A stretch of DNA of 64,000 bases from Bacillus cabrialesii (lineage in GTDB: Bacteria > Bacillota > Bacilli > Bacillales > Bacillaceae). Made by a program: the position numbers and the translations under genes. Under the pieces are notes generated by a model, which did not search any database, had not been told where the DNA came from, and was given only the letters and a program-made list of their open reading frames with translations. This document shows, piece by piece, positions 1 to 9,250 of this stretch. Numbering within the stretch: position 1 is the first letter of the stretch; each line of letters opens with the position of its first letter. The stretch lies in assembly GCF_004124315.2 (NCBI RefSeq), contig NZ_CP096889.1, forward strand, positions 1,161,001 through 1,225,000, in the 5' to 3' direction.

Positions 1-1
1 A

Positions 2-88
2 ATAATCGAGTCTATTTCGGGTAACACTTCTTTAAACAGAAAAATTATTAAACTGCCAACAAAGCTTATTATAAGAGAATCAACGTAA
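2..88 (+). CDS. ntdR: C-terminal end of a LacI/GalR-family transcriptional regulator (partial)
   Basis: Frame 2 is open from the left edge and ends in TAA at 86-88, giving 28 residues that finish in LPTKLIIREST. A tail of the form LPT-x-L-hydrophobic-hydrophobic-R-E-S/T is the usual C-terminus of LacI/GalR repressors. In B. subtilis the gene at this place, left of yhjN, is ntdR (yhjM), the activator of the kanosamine genes. The gene name therefore rests on synteny plus this short tail. Only the last strand of the ligand-binding domain is in the window. Confidence 0.65.
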   Translation: MIESISGNTSLNRKIIKLPTKLIIREST

Positions 89-130
89 CTTTAGATTTTC
101 ACTTTCTTATCACTTTATATCTTTGTATAG

Positions 131-165
131 AAAAAAGAGGTTAATCATATTTAACCTCTTTTTCA
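131..165. terminator. Bidirectional intrinsic terminator
   Basis: An inverted repeat of about 13 bp (AAAAAGAGGTTAA and its complement) around a short AT loop is flanked by an A run on the left and a T run on the right. It lies 43 bp after the LacI-type gene and can also stop leftward transcription from yhjN. The stop codon of the leftward remnant frame at 141-257 sits inside the stem. Confidence 0.8.
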
Positions 166-332
166 ATCAGGAAGCCTGCTTTTTGGAATTCTTTAATTGC
201 TCCTATACCAAAGTGGTCAATTATTCCTTCGCCTTTCATTTCGCCCTCTGACAGCACTTACTTCAAATCTGATCCATTAATCTTTTGTTGTTCCAGTACT
301 ATAACTTGATCCCCATCTTGATGGTTTCCCAT
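141..332 (-). pseudogene. Short decayed reading frame downstream of yhjN
   Basis: On the minus strand one frame runs from an ATG at 332 to 141 and is interrupted once, by a TAA at 258-260. The first part reads MGNHQDGDQVIVLEQQ and onward; the second part contains GEGIIDHFGIGAIKEFQKAG. The sequence after the stop looks like real protein, with alternating hydrophobic and charged residues, and ends inside the terminator stem. There is no good ribosome site before either part. I do not recognise a family. It may be the broken end of a lost gene, or chance. Confidence 0.3.
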
Positions 333-347
333 TAAAAAGTTCTTGAA

Positions 348-1502
348 CTAGGCATTGCTGCCGCTGACAGAGCTTTTTTTGTCTTTTCTTTCACCATGAA
401 GATGGTGAAGCAGACGATAAAATGGCGGCAATAGGGCGATGACAAGGATAACGCGTATGACCTGGACCGCAACGACAAAGGTGGAATCAGCATGCAAGGT
501 AACAGACGTCGTCGCCATTTCTGCAATGCCGCCTGGCGCAAATGCCAGAACAGAAGTGATGAGCGATATTCCTGTCAGCTTGGAAACAATCACGGCGCTC
601 AAAAACATAGCTGCGATTAATCCGACGGAGGAGACAAACCCGACGATGATAATGCGGGTGACGCCGGCAAACATGCTTTTGTACATCTTAGAGCCGATTG
701 TTGCCCCCAGAAACACTTGCGATACATGGTTAGCTTGTGATGGCCACCAAGACGTCATGTCGTGCCCTGTCACCGCAGATCCGCCAACGTGTACAAGGGC
801 TGCACCGAGCATGCTGCCGAGCAGCCATGGCGCCGGAAATTTTAAAAATTTCGCAGCTTTGCAAGCTCCCCAGGCAGCGAGAATCAGAACGGCGGTCCAT
901 AAAACGGGAGTGAGCCTGATATCAGTCGTTGCTGTGGAAAGCGTTTCTGCTGCGGCGCTTGCGGAACCGTCATGTTTTGTATAGATCAGGATGACTAAAA
1001 ACGGTATGGAAAGCACCACGAGCAGCACCCGCATCATTTGAACGAGGCTGACAATGGCAGTATTGGCGCCGACCTCTTGTGCGATGCTTGGCATCGCGGA
1101 CAGACCGCCGGGAGCGGTGCCGACAAAGCTTGTCATCATGTCCGTTTTGCTGAAACGCCAAAGCACATACCCTGACAGCATGGCCAGCAGGATAGACAAT
1201 ATCAGCATAACGCCGACTGAAAACCAATGGTCTTTGAGGACAGAGAGAACGGATAAGTTCAGCTTTTGGCCCAATTCAATCCCGAGGATCATCTGCCCGA
1301 GGGCGAGCCATCGGCGGTTAATTCCTTTTTGGTCTGGTGCCATCATCAGCCATGCCGGCCGTATCATGGCGAGGCAGCAAGCGACAATCAGTGTTCCGAT
1401 CATCCATCCAATCGATATTCCGGTTAATGAAAGAATAAACCCCCCGGCTGCACTGATTGCGATAAACCATAGATCTTTGAGGAGATTTTCGTCTTTCTTC
1501 AA
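348..1502 (-). CDS. yhjN: AbrB-family integral membrane protein YhjN
   Basis: A hydrophobic protein of about 384 residues with some ten membrane segments. It is built as an internal duplication: an APGGLSAM half followed by GANTAIVSLVQMMRVLLVV is echoed near the C-terminus by APGGIAEM followed by a VAVQVIRVILVI helix. This two-repeat architecture is typical of the membrane AbrB family (annotated in other bacteria as a putative ammonia monooxygenase regulator), which is unrelated to the DNA-binding AbrB. I chose the TTG at 1502 because a GAAGGG stands 7 bases upstream; a longer TTG start at 1538 lacks a site. Substrate or role is unknown; transport is an inference from topology. Confidence 0.75.
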   Translation of the reverse strand: MKKDENLLKDLWFIAISAAGGFILSLTGISIGWMIGTLIVACCLAMIRPAWLMMAPDQKGINRRWLALGQMILGIELGQKLNLSVLSVLKDHWFSVGVMLILSILLAMLSGYVLWRFSKTDMMTSFVGTAPGGLSAMPSIAQEVGANTAIVSLVQMMRVLLVVLSIPFLVILIYTKHDGSASAAAETLSTATTDIRLTPVLWTAVLILAAWGACKAAKFLKFPAPWLLGSMLGAALVHVGGSAVTGHDMTSWWPSQANHVSQVFLGATIGSKMYKSMFAGVTRIIIVGFVSSVGLIAAMFLSAVIVSKLTGISLITSVLAFAPGGIAEMATTSVTLHADSTFVVAVQVIRVILVIALLPPFYRLLHHLHGERKDKKSSVSGSNA

Positions 1503-1609
1503 TGTAAAACCCTTCTTCCTTTTCACGTAACACTGCAATTGTTCACGTAGTGAATGTATTATTACTATAGTATATTTTTGTTGATAAAGAAATTATGAAT
1601 TTTTTTCAT

Positions 1610-2812
1610 TTAGCCATTCGTTTTTCTTATAACCTTCTGTTCGAGCTTTTCTATTGTGTACGTCAGGCATAAGCATGCTGTCAGCAAACACACGGCAAGG
1701 GCGTAAAAAATCACTTCTCCGCCAAACGATGTCAGGATCAGTCCGCCCGCCAGAGGACCGATTGAGCGGGATATGTCCCAATGCAGACCGTATACCGCAT
1801 AAAACCGGCCGAGCAGATGAGGCGGCGCCAATTTCGAAATGAAGGTCTGGATGTGGGTTAGTCCGATGCTTTCGCCAACCGTCATCACGGCTGCCGTCAC
1901 TAAAAGCATTGTCAGGGAGGTTGAGCATGCAAATCCGGCAGCCGCAAGGGAGTAGCAGACATAAGTAATCAAAAGGATCGTTTTCATTGAAAGCTTTTCG
2001 GTCCCCTTTACAAGAGGAACCTGGAGAACAAAGCTGAATAAAGCTTTTGCCGCCGAGTAGATGGTCAGCACGGACAAATAATCAGAGAACATGTTTTTAC
2101 TGAACAGCCTGTAGGTAGTTTCTGTTTGCGCATATAACATGCTGATGGGGAGAGAGAGCAGCAAAAGAAGCAGCACAGGCCTGTATATCGTAAAGCTCGT
2201 GGAAAACGCCGGTGCATCAGCTGTTATGATCGGCTTTGTTTCCGGCAGTTTTAGCGCAGCGATCAGAAAGAAGATGAACAATGCCGCGGCATCTAAAGCG
2301 AATATCCATACGGGGTTGTGTTTGTACAGCAGCATGCCCAGCAGCGGCCCTGCCGTCAGGCCCGCCGAATAGATCGCATTGATGACCGCAAACACTTCTG
2401 AACGTCTGCTTTCCGGCGTGCTTTCGGCAATTTGTGCGCGGGAAGCAGGGATGTACAACGATCTCCCGATACCATTCAGGACGTAGAGAAAGGCGAAGGC
2501 ATACGCATGCTCAGCAAACATAAACCCCATCATGGCCGCTGATTGCAGAAACAATGCAATAAGAATCGCGGTGCGCCGCCCAAGCTGGTCCGTTACCCGT
2601 CCTGCAATCAGCGTCAGACAAATATCGGCAAATGGCTGTAGACTGATGATCAGCATTGGAATCATGACACTGCCGTTTAATTGTTCATGCAGATACAGCA
2701 CCATAAAAGGGCCCATCATTGCACCTGTGAGGCTTGTCAGCATTTCGCCGAAAAAGCGGAGCCAAACGGGAGCCGTATACCTCGATTTTATAGATTGAAA
2801 GCTGGTAAACAT
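1610..2812 (-). CDS. yhjO: MFS exporter YhjO
   Basis: A major facilitator transporter of about 400 residues with roughly twelve predicted helices. The loop between helices 2 and 3 carries the MFS signature GRVTDQLGRRTAI, and helix 5 has a glycine- and proline-rich GPLLGMLL stretch, as seen in drug/proton antiporters. The start at 2812 (MFTSFQSIKSRY) follows a GGCGG-type ribosome site; the longer open frame upstream runs into the divergent gene. It is transcribed away from the SgrR-like gene yhjP across about 110 bp, which suggests that YhjP controls it. The substrate is not evident; a sugar or sugar phosphate is possible by analogy with SetA. Confidence 0.85.
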   Translation of the reverse strand: MFTSFQSIKSRYTAPVWLRFFGEMLTSLTGAMMGPFMVLYLHEQLNGSVMIPMLIISLQPFADICLTLIAGRVTDQLGRRTAILIALFLQSAAMMGFMFAEHAYAFAFLYVLNGIGRSLYIPASRAQIAESTPESRRSEVFAVINAIYSAGLTAGPLLGMLLYKHNPVWIFALDAAALFIFFLIAALKLPETKPIITADAPAFSTSFTIYRPVLLLLLLSLPISMLYAQTETTYRLFSKNMFSDYLSVLTIYSAAKALFSFVLQVPLVKGTEKLSMKTILLITYVCYSLAAAGFACSTSLTMLLVTAAVMTVGESIGLTHIQTFISKLAPPHLLGRFYAVYGLHWDISRSIGPLAGGLILTSFGGEVIFYALAVCLLTACLCLTYTIEKLEQKVIRKTNG

Positions 2813-2925
2813 GTGATTGCCGCCTTTCACTGTTTGATATAGTAGTAGTGTATAGAAGGGGCGGCGGCCCAAAAAGTGAAGAAAAGAAGAGAAAAAGTTT
2901 CCCCTTTTGTCGGGAGGTGCGGGGA

Positions 2926-4656
2926 TTGAAGCTGATTGAGCATTATGTGGAACTTGTAAAAGCAGGAAGCGCTGCGTATGGGCAAATGAACGAAATGACA
3001 CTCACAGAGATTGCAGACTGTTTATTTTGTACAGAAAGAAATGTAAAGCTCATTTTACATAAGCTGGAGAACAAGAATTGGATTATCCGGGAAAGCGGGG
3101 CGGGGCGCGGCCGCAAATCCAAAATCGCGTTTCTTCGCCGGCCTGAAGAACTGCTGCTTCAAACGGCCAAGGAATATACAATGGCTGGAAAGCTTAATAA
3201 AGCAAAGGAACTGCTTCAGCAGCATCAGTCCGCGTTTCCGGGGCTTCAAAACGAATATGATATGTGGTTGTCAGAGGTGTTTGGCTTTGTGACAGAGAGC
3301 GGCGGGGATGGAGAAAAGGATGTGCTCCGGCTGTTCATCACTCCTGAAGCTGTCAGCAGTTTGGACCCATGCCAAATATTTTTGCGGTCTGAAGGGCATT
3401 TCGTCAAACAAATATTTGATACACTGCTCACGTTTGATCCGGATGTGCAGGAACCGAAGCCTCATTTGGTTCATGGGTGGGAAGAGGACGGAAAAAAACG
3501 ATGGAGATTTTTTCTTCGAAAAGGTGTGTTTTTTCATAATGGACAGCCGCTGACAGCGCGGGATGTTGCGTTTACGTTACAGCGCTTTCTGACCCAGGCT
3601 GACAACCCGTATAAATGGATGTTACACGGAGTGAAGCTAGTCTTGGAAAATAGCCCTTATTGTGTGGAGCTCATACTCGATAAGCCAAATGAGCTTTTGC
3701 CGTATGTTCTTTGTGATGAACGGCTGTCTATTCTGCCGGCAGAACAGGGCGGCGGGATCATCAATGGGACAGGGCCTTTTCGGGTAAATCAGCATCACAG
3801 CCGAATGCTTGTGCTTGAAGCCAATGAGCGTTACTTCAAGGGACGCCCCTTTTTGGATCGCGTTGAGTTTGTATTTTCTGAGCAAGCCGAAGAGATGAAC
3901 GGCTTTATCATTCAAGAAAAACAAACATGTCCTGATCGGCAAACTGTTTTTGATGAACGGCATGTTCAGTACTTGTCGCTCAATTTGAAAAAGGAAGGGC
4001 CGCTTCAGCACCGAAGCTTTCGAAAAGCGCTCCGCCTGTTGATTTCCTCTGAACGGCTCGTTCGTGAAACGGGAGGGCACCGCAGAACCCCGGTTTCGTC
4101 TTTTTTGCATCCGAGTCCTTTTGATCGGGAAGGCGTGTCACCTTTTGAATTGCTGGAGAAGAGCGGATACGAGGGGGAAACGCTGGTGCTGTTTACCTTT
4201 TCGGAAGCTGATCATCGGGAGGATGCCGAGTGGATTCAAAATGTTTGCGCCCAGCATGGCATCAGGCTTACACTTCAATTCTGTGATTCTGCTGATCTCC
4301 GCCGGTCGGAAATTGTGCAAATGGCGGATATCATTCATGACAGCGCGACGTTTGCCGAGGACAGTGAGTTTGGTTTTCTGCATTTGCTGCTGTCGGAGAA
4401 CAGTTTTTTGTGTCAGCATCTTTCTGAAAAGCTGACACAAATATGCGCAGGAATGACAGAACGGATTTTTTCAATGCCTGACCGCTGTTCGAGAATCCAG
4501 ATGCTGCATGACATTGACCGCCTGCTTCTGCAGGAGTTCAATGCGATTCCGCTGTATCAAAGTGTGCTGCAGGTGACATCAAGTGAGAATGTGGAAGGCC
4601 TCATGCTTGATGAAGAGGGATGGATTGATTTGTACGCCGTGTGGCTGTCCAAATGA
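2926..4656 (+). CDS. yhjP: SgrR-like transcriptional regulator with solute-binding domain
   Basis: About 576 residues. Residues 1-100 form a winged-helix domain of the SgrR_N type (LTEIADCLFCTERNVKLILHKL), followed by a domain of the oligopeptide-binding SBP_bac_5 fold (for example FDTLLTFDPDVQEPKPHLV and ARDVAFTLQRFL). There is no signal peptide, so the binding domain is cytoplasmic and probably senses a small ligand, as in E. coli SgrR, which senses sugar-phosphate stress. The TTG at 2926 is preceded by GGGAGGTG; an upstream in-frame start at 2848 has no clear ribosome site. It is divergent from the MFS gene yhjO. Ligand unknown. Confidence 0.85.
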   Translation: MKLIEHYVELVKAGSAAYGQMNEMTLTEIADCLFCTERNVKLILHKLENKNWIIRESGAGRGRKSKIAFLRRPEELLLQTAKEYTMAGKLNKAKELLQQHQSAFPGLQNEYDMWLSEVFGFVTESGGDGEKDVLRLFITPEAVSSLDPCQIFLRSEGHFVKQIFDTLLTFDPDVQEPKPHLVHGWEEDGKKRWRFFLRKGVFFHNGQPLTARDVAFTLQRFLTQADNPYKWMLHGVKLVLENSPYCVELILDKPNELLPYVLCDERLSILPAEQGGGIINGTGPFRVNQHHSRMLVLEANERYFKGRPFLDRVEFVFSEQAEEMNGFIIQEKQTCPDRQTVFDERHVQYLSLNLKKEGPLQHRSFRKALRLLISSERLVRETGGHRRTPVSSFLHPSPFDREGVSPFELLEKSGYEGETLVLFTFSEADHREDAEWIQNVCAQHGIRLTLQFCDSADLRRSEIVQMADIIHDSATFAEDSEFGFLHLLLSENSFLCQHLSEKLTQICAGMTERIFSMPDRCSRIQMLHDIDRLLLQEFNAIPLYQSVLQVTSSENVEGLMLDEEGWIDLYAVWLSK

Positions 4657-4682
4657 AAAGAGGGTTCTTTTTTTGAACCCTC
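4656..4682 (-). terminator. Terminator of yhjQ
   Basis: A stem of 8 bp (GAGGGTTC and complement, 4660-4682) closes a T-rich loop; on the minus strand it is followed by TTTTC. It lies just past the yhjQ stop and directly after yhjP, so it may reduce read-through both ways. Confidence 0.6.
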
Positions 4683-4694
4683 ACTCACTGTACT

Positions 4695-5021
4695 TTATGA
4701 CGCCATGCTGCGGCATTGGTCAGCGCAGGCGAAGCAGGATTTCGCACATGCTTGGCAATGATCGTGTCCATGCTTTTCGCATTCTGTGCCGCACGCTTCA
4801 CAGATATCGGCGCAAAGTGCACAAATTTCTTTCATGAAAGGGCTGTCCGTTTGCATGGCTTTGACCGCCAGCGCGCAAATATCCGCGCACTCCCTGTCAA
4901 GCCGGATGCAGCCGCTGAGATCGTGATGCGCACTTTCCTCCAAACATTTTGTAAAACAATGATTGCAAGCCTCCATACAATTGATGCAAGCTTCAATACA
5001 AGCTTTTAAAGAATGTTCCAT
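4695..5021 (-). CDS. yhjQ: Cysteine-rich four-helix protein, Csp-like copper store
   Basis: A 108-residue protein with about 20 cysteines at helical spacings (CIEACINCMEACNHCFTKC, then CIRLDRECADIC, ICALCADICEACGTEC, and CQACAKSCFACADQC). This is the DUF326/Csp3 pattern, a four-helix bundle that binds many Cu(I) ions in its core. The lack of a signal peptide points to the cytosolic Csp3 type. The ATG at 5021 follows a GGGGG ribosome site; the longer frame to 5066 is unlikely to be used. Copper binding is inferred from the family. Confidence 0.85.
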   Translation of the reverse strand: MEHSLKACIEACINCMEACNHCFTKCLEESAHHDLSGCIRLDRECADICALAVKAMQTDSPFMKEICALCADICEACGTECEKHGHDHCQACAKSCFACADQCRSMAS

Positions 5022-5137
5022 AACTGATTCCCCCTGTATGGCAGTGTATGGTTTTAAGTTTCCCATCTTGATTTTTAAAAAACAGGCGGGTGTGTTTTAA
5101 GGGAAGAAATATGTACATATACCCTGGGCGGGTATAC

Positions 5138-5575
5138 TTAACGTTCCATCAGATAGTATAGAAACCAGACAGCGTGATTTTGTTCATCCCGTGCGGCGCG
5201 CGTAAAGATGCCCTTCGCTTTTAGGTTTGAGGTTTCCTCGGCCGCACGCAAGTAAAAGTCAACGGTTTCTTGTTCATCTTTAAAAGCGGCGTCAAGCCCT
5301 CTCGTGAAACTGTCCGGGCATTCCTCCGTTTGTTTCGGCATGAAGTGTTTGCCGGTAATGGCTCCGTACAATGTGGAAAATTCACGGAGGTGGCGCATTT
5401 CGTCACGCCTGATTTCTTCAATCTGTTTTCTGGCGTCATCGCGGCTGGCAAGTTCGGCGAGCTTGCGGTAGCATTGAACCGCGCTGAATTCTCCGTTAAT
5501 GGCTTTTTTCAGATTCCGAATCAAAACAGGGTCTTCCCGGTACGGCGCCGGATATGGATAGCAGCTGTAGTACAA
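5138..5575 (-). CDS. yhjR: Ferritin-like (rubrerythrin-type) protein YhjR
   Basis: About 145 residues. Two helix pairs carry E-x6-Y and D-E-x2-H motifs (INGEFSAVQCYRKL, RRDEMRHLREF, DEQETVDFYLRAAEET, RDEQNHAVWFLYYL), the arrangement of a di-iron four-helix bundle of the rubrerythrin family. The N-terminus is rich in Tyr and Pro (YYSCYPYPAPY), as in several spore-coat-associated proteins. I use the TTG at 5575, 9 bases after AAGGAG; the TTG at 5584 abuts that site. A weak sigma-K-like match (AC, 16 bp, CATATACTT) lies upstream. Spore location is an inference. Confidence 0.75.
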   Translation of the reverse strand: MYYSCYPYPAPYREDPVLIRNLKKAINGEFSAVQCYRKLAELASRDDARKQIEEIRRDEMRHLREFSTLYGAITGKHFMPKQTEECPDSFTRGLDAAFKDEQETVDFYLRAAEETSNLKAKGIFTRAARDEQNHAVWFLYYLMER

Positions 5576-5687
5576 GGGATTCAACTCCTTCTTGGGCTTC
5601 TGTAAAAGTATATGTAGGGCGGAGAGTCATGTGCAGAGAAATTCAGTTTTTTCGATGTGAAAGGCCGTTTTTTACCAATAGATGAGA

Positions 5688-5717
5688 TTGGTCATTTTCG
5701 TCAACATTCGATAAAAT
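5688..5717 (+). promoter_or_regulatory. Candidate sigma-A promoter of the addB operon
   Basis: TTGGTC (5688-5693) and TAAAAT (5712-5717) are separated by 18 bp, about 30 bp before the addB start codon. The match to consensus is partial. Confidence 0.4.
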
Positions 5718-5749
5718 ATATAGAGATAAAAAGAGAGGGGTCTTCTAAT

Positions 5750-8700
5750 TTGGGAGCAGAGTTTTTAGTAGGCAGGTCCGGGAGTGGAAAAACGAAGCTG
5801 ATCATCGACAGCATTCAGGATGAGCTGCGCCGGGCTCCATTCGGGAAACCGATCATTTTTCTAGTCCCGGATCAAATGACGTTTTTAATGGAATACGAGC
5901 TTGCTAAAACGCCTGATATGGGCGGGATGATACGCGCTCAAGTGTTCAGCTTTTCACGATTGGCCTGGCGCGTTCTCCAGCACACGGGAGGAATGAGCAG
6001 GCCGTTTCTTACGAGCACAGGTGTACAGATGCTCCTGCGGAAACTCATTGAGGAGCATAAACAGGAGTTCAAAGTCTATCAAAAAGCGAGTGACAAAAGC
6101 GGGTTTACCGCACAGGTAGAACGGATGCTGACAGAGTTTAAGCGCTACTGTCTGGAACCGGAAGATATCCGCAGGATGGCGGAAAGCGGAACGGCTTCCG
6201 AGTATCGCGGAGAACGTGTTTTATCTGAAAAGCTTCATGACTTATCGATTCTCTATCAGCAGATGGAAAAAAGCCTCGCAGATCAATATCTTCACTCTGA
6301 GGATTATTTGACATTGCTGGCGGAGCATATTCCGCTGTCGGAGGATGTAAAGGGCGCGCATATCTATGTGGACGGCTTTTATCAGTTTACACCGCAGGAG
6401 TTCAGGGTGTTGGAGCAGCTTATGGTTCACGCAGAGCATATCACGTTTTCGCTCACAGCGGACAAGCCGTCATACGAGCGGGAGCCACATGAACTGGAAT
6501 TGTTCAGAATGACTGGAAAAACTTATTACCGTCTGCATCAGAAGGCGAAGGAACTGAATCTGGACATGACCTATAAAGAGCTAAACGGGACTGAGCGGCA
6601 CTTGCAGGCGCCGGAACTCGCACATTTAGAGGCGCAGTATGAAGCGCGTCCGGCCATCCCATACTCAGAAAAACAAGATGCCTTTACTGTGATGCAGGCC
6701 GCAAACAGACGAGCTGAGCTCGAAGGCATTGCCCGGGAAATTCACTCTCTTGTCAGAGAGAAGGGCTATCGCTATAAGGATGTAGCGATTCTTGCGCGCC
6801 AGCCGGAAGACTACAAAGATATGGTGAAGGAAGTTTTCGCAGATTACGAGATTCCTTATTTCATTGACGGAAAAGCATCTATGCTGAACCATCCGTTAAT
6901 CGAATTTATCCGGTCGAGCATTGATGTTCTGAAAGGGAATTGGCGTTATGAAGCGGTGTTTCGCTGCGTGAAAACCGAACTGCTATTCCCGCTTAACGAG
7001 CCGAAGACTAAGGTGAGAGAACAGGTCGATCAGCTTGAAAATTACTGTATCGCCTACGGCATTAAAGGCGACCGCTGGACAAAGGGCGACCGTTTCCATT
7101 ACAGGCGTTTTGTGTCATTGGATGATGATTTTGCGCAGACCGACCAGGAAATCGAAATGGAAAACATGCTGAATGACACTCGCGACTGGATAGTTCCGCC
7201 GCTTTTTCGGCTCCAGAAACGAATGAAAAAAGCAAAGACGGTTCAGGAAAAGGCAGAGGCGCTCTATCGTTATTTAGAAGAGACGGATGTGCCGCTGAAG
7301 CTGGATCAGGAAAGACAGCGTGCTGAAGAAGACGGCAGAATCATTGAAGCGCAGCAGCATCAGCAGGCGTGGGATGCGGTTATGCAGCTGCTTGAGGAGT
7401 TTGTTGAAATGATGGGGGATGATGAGATTTCTCTTGATTTGTTTCAGCAAATGATGGAAGCCGGCGCGGAGTCGCTTACATTTTCTCTCATTCCGCCTGC
7501 GCTTGACCAGGTGTTTGTCGGCAATATGGATTTATCCAGAATATATGGCACCTCTTGCACCTTTGTGCTGGGGGCAAATGACGGCGTTGTGCCGGCGCGC
7601 CCTGATGAAAACGGGGTGCTGTCGGACGATGACCGGGAATGGCTGAAAACGATTGGAGTTGAGCTTTCCTCAGGCGGGCGGGAGCGTCTGCTTGACGAGC
7701 ATTTCCTCATTTATATGGCGTTTTCCAGTCCGTCTGACCGGCTTTACGTATCGTATCCGATTGCAGATGCGGAAGGAAAAACGCTTTTGCCGTCGATTGT
7801 CATTAAGCGGCTGGAAGAACTGTTTCCGCAGCATAAAGAGCGCTTGTTGACAAATGAACCTGAGCAGGTCAGCGATGAGGAACAGCTTATGTATGTCGTC
7901 AATAAAAGCGTGGCACAGTCCTTTACCGCCAGCCAGCTCAGATTATGGACACGGGAATACGACATCAGCGACGTCTGGTGGAGCACGTACAATGTGCTGA
8001 TGAGCGAGCCGGACAGGCTGCAATCGAAAAAGCTGTTTTCAAGCCTGTTTTTCCGTAATGAAGTAAAGCAGCTTGAACGCAGCGTGTCGAGACAGCTCTA
8101 TGGCGAACGTATTCAGGGCAGTGTGTCGAGAATGGAAACCTTTAACGCGTGCCCGTTCTCCCATTTTGCATCACACGGGCTGCACCTGAAGGAACGGCAA
8201 TTTTTCAAGCTCGAAGCACCGGATATCGGCCAGCTGTTTCATTCCAGCTTAAAGCTGATTTCAGACCGTCTGCGGGAGCAAAAAATGGATTGGCGCGATT
8301 TGACGAAAGAGCAGTGCGAGCTGTTTTCCTATGATGCGGTAGAGCGGCTGGCACCGAAACTGCAAAAGGAAATTCTGCTCAGCTCAAACCGGCATTATTA
8401 CGTGAAGGAAAAACTGCAAAAAATTGTGACACGTGTGTCCGGCATTTTAAGCGAGCATGCGAAAGCGAGCGGATTCGTGCCGATCGGACTTGAACTGGGC
8501 TTTGGAGGAAAAGGGCCGCTTCCGCCGCTGACCTTTAAGCTGAAAAACGGCTGCACGATGGAGCTCGTCGGGCGAATTGACCGCGTCGATAAAGCGGAAA
8601 GCTCAAAAGGCCTGCTTCTGAGGATTGTCGATTATAAATCAAGCGACAAAGGCCTTGACTTAGCGGAAGTATATTACGGACTCGCGCTCCAAATGCTGAC

Positions 8701-9250
8701 GTACCTTGATTTATCGATTACTCATTCAGAAGACTGGCTCGGAATGAGAGCGACTCCGGCCGGGGTGCTGTACTTCCATATTCATGACCCAATGATTCAA
8801 TCTAATCTTCCGCTTGGACTTGACGAGATTGAACAGGAAATTTTTAAGAAATTTAAAATGAAGGGCCTGCTCCTTGGCGATCAAGAAGCGGTTCGCCTCA
8901 TGGATACGACCCTTCAAGAGGGACGGTCAAATATCATCAATGCCGGCTTGAAAAAAGACGGCTCTCTCAGATCAGATTCAGCGGCGGTCGGCGAAAAGGA
9001 ATTTGAGCTGTTGACGAAGCATGTGCGCCGCACCTTCCAAGAAGCAGGCGAACAAATCACCGACGGACGCGTATCCATTGAGCCTTATAAAATGAAGAAC
9101 AAGACGCCGTGCACATACTGTGCGTTCAAATCAGTATGTCAGTTTGATGAATCATTAGAAGAAAACGAGTATCGCCCGTTAAAGGCTGAAAAGGACAAGA
9201 CGATACTTGAGTGGATAAAAAAGGAGGCGGATGGCAATGAACATTCCTAA
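5750..9250 (+). CDS. addB: ATP-dependent helicase/nuclease subunit AddB
   Basis: A protein of 1166 residues from the TTG at 5750, the known length in B. subtilis; the open frame begins 93 bases earlier without a good site. It has an N-terminal Walker A motif (GRSGSGKT), an inactivated helicase-like body, and a C-terminal RecB-type nuclease domain with IVDYKSS (Asp961). Four cysteines at 801, 1121, 1124 and 1130 bind the 4Fe-4S cluster that staples the nuclease domain. With AddA it resects double-strand breaks, degrades the 5'-ended strand and recognises Chi. Its stop overlaps the addA start by 14 bases, indicating translational coupling. Confidence 0.97.
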   Translation: MGAEFLVGRSGSGKTKLIIDSIQDELRRAPFGKPIIFLVPDQMTFLMEYELAKTPDMGGMIRAQVFSFSRLAWRVLQHTGGMSRPFLTSTGVQMLLRKLIEEHKQEFKVYQKASDKSGFTAQVERMLTEFKRYCLEPEDIRRMAESGTASEYRGERVLSEKLHDLSILYQQMEKSLADQYLHSEDYLTLLAEHIPLSEDVKGAHIYVDGFYQFTPQEFRVLEQLMVHAEHITFSLTADKPSYEREPHELELFRMTGKTYYRLHQKAKELNLDMTYKELNGTERHLQAPELAHLEAQYEARPAIPYSEKQDAFTVMQAANRRAELEGIAREIHSLVREKGYRYKDVAILARQPEDYKDMVKEVFADYEIPYFIDGKASMLNHPLIEFIRSSIDVLKGNWRYEAVFRCVKTELLFPLNEPKTKVREQVDQLENYCIAYGIKGDRWTKGDRFHYRRFVSLDDDFAQTDQEIEMENMLNDTRDWIVPPLFRLQKRMKKAKTVQEKAEALYRYLEETDVPLKLDQERQRAEEDGRIIEAQQHQQAWDAVMQLLEEFVEMMGDDEISLDLFQQMMEAGAESLTFSLIPPALDQVFVGNMDLSRIYGTSCTFVLGANDGVVPARPDENGVLSDDDREWLKTIGVELSSGGRERLLDEHFLIYMAFSSPSDRLYVSYPIADAEGKTLLPSIVIKRLEELFPQHKERLLTNEPEQVSDEEQLMYVVNKSVAQSFTASQLRLWTREYDISDVWWSTYNVLMSEPDRLQSKKLFSSLFFRNEVKQLERSVSRQLYGERIQGSVSRMETFNACPFSHFASHGLHLKERQFFKLEAPDIGQLFHSSLKLISDRLREQKMDWRDLTKEQCELFSYDAVERLAPKLQKEILLSSNRHYYVKEKLQKIVTRVSGILSEHAKASGFVPIGLELGFGGKGPLPPLTFKLKNGCTMELVGRIDRVDKAESSKGLLLRIVDYKSSDKGLDLAEVYYGLALQMLTYLDLSITHSEDWLGMRATPAGVLYFHIHDPMIQSNLPLGLDEIEQEIFKKFKMKGLLLGDQEAVRLMDTTLQEGRSNIINAGLKKDGSLRSDSAAVGEKEFELLTKHVRRTFQEAGEQITDGRVSIEPYKMKNKTPCTYCAFKSVCQFDESLEENEYRPLKAEKDKTILEWIKKEADGNEHS

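Noticed and set aside
439..1530. Long open frames on the plus strand opposite yhjN
   Set aside because: They lie fully antisense to a clear membrane protein, lack ribosome sites and show low-complexity composition typical of the complementary strand of hydrophobic codons.
5270..5605. 111-codon plus-strand frame over yhjR
   Set aside because: Antisense shadow of yhjR; no start signal, and the opposite strand encodes a recognisable ferritin-like fold.
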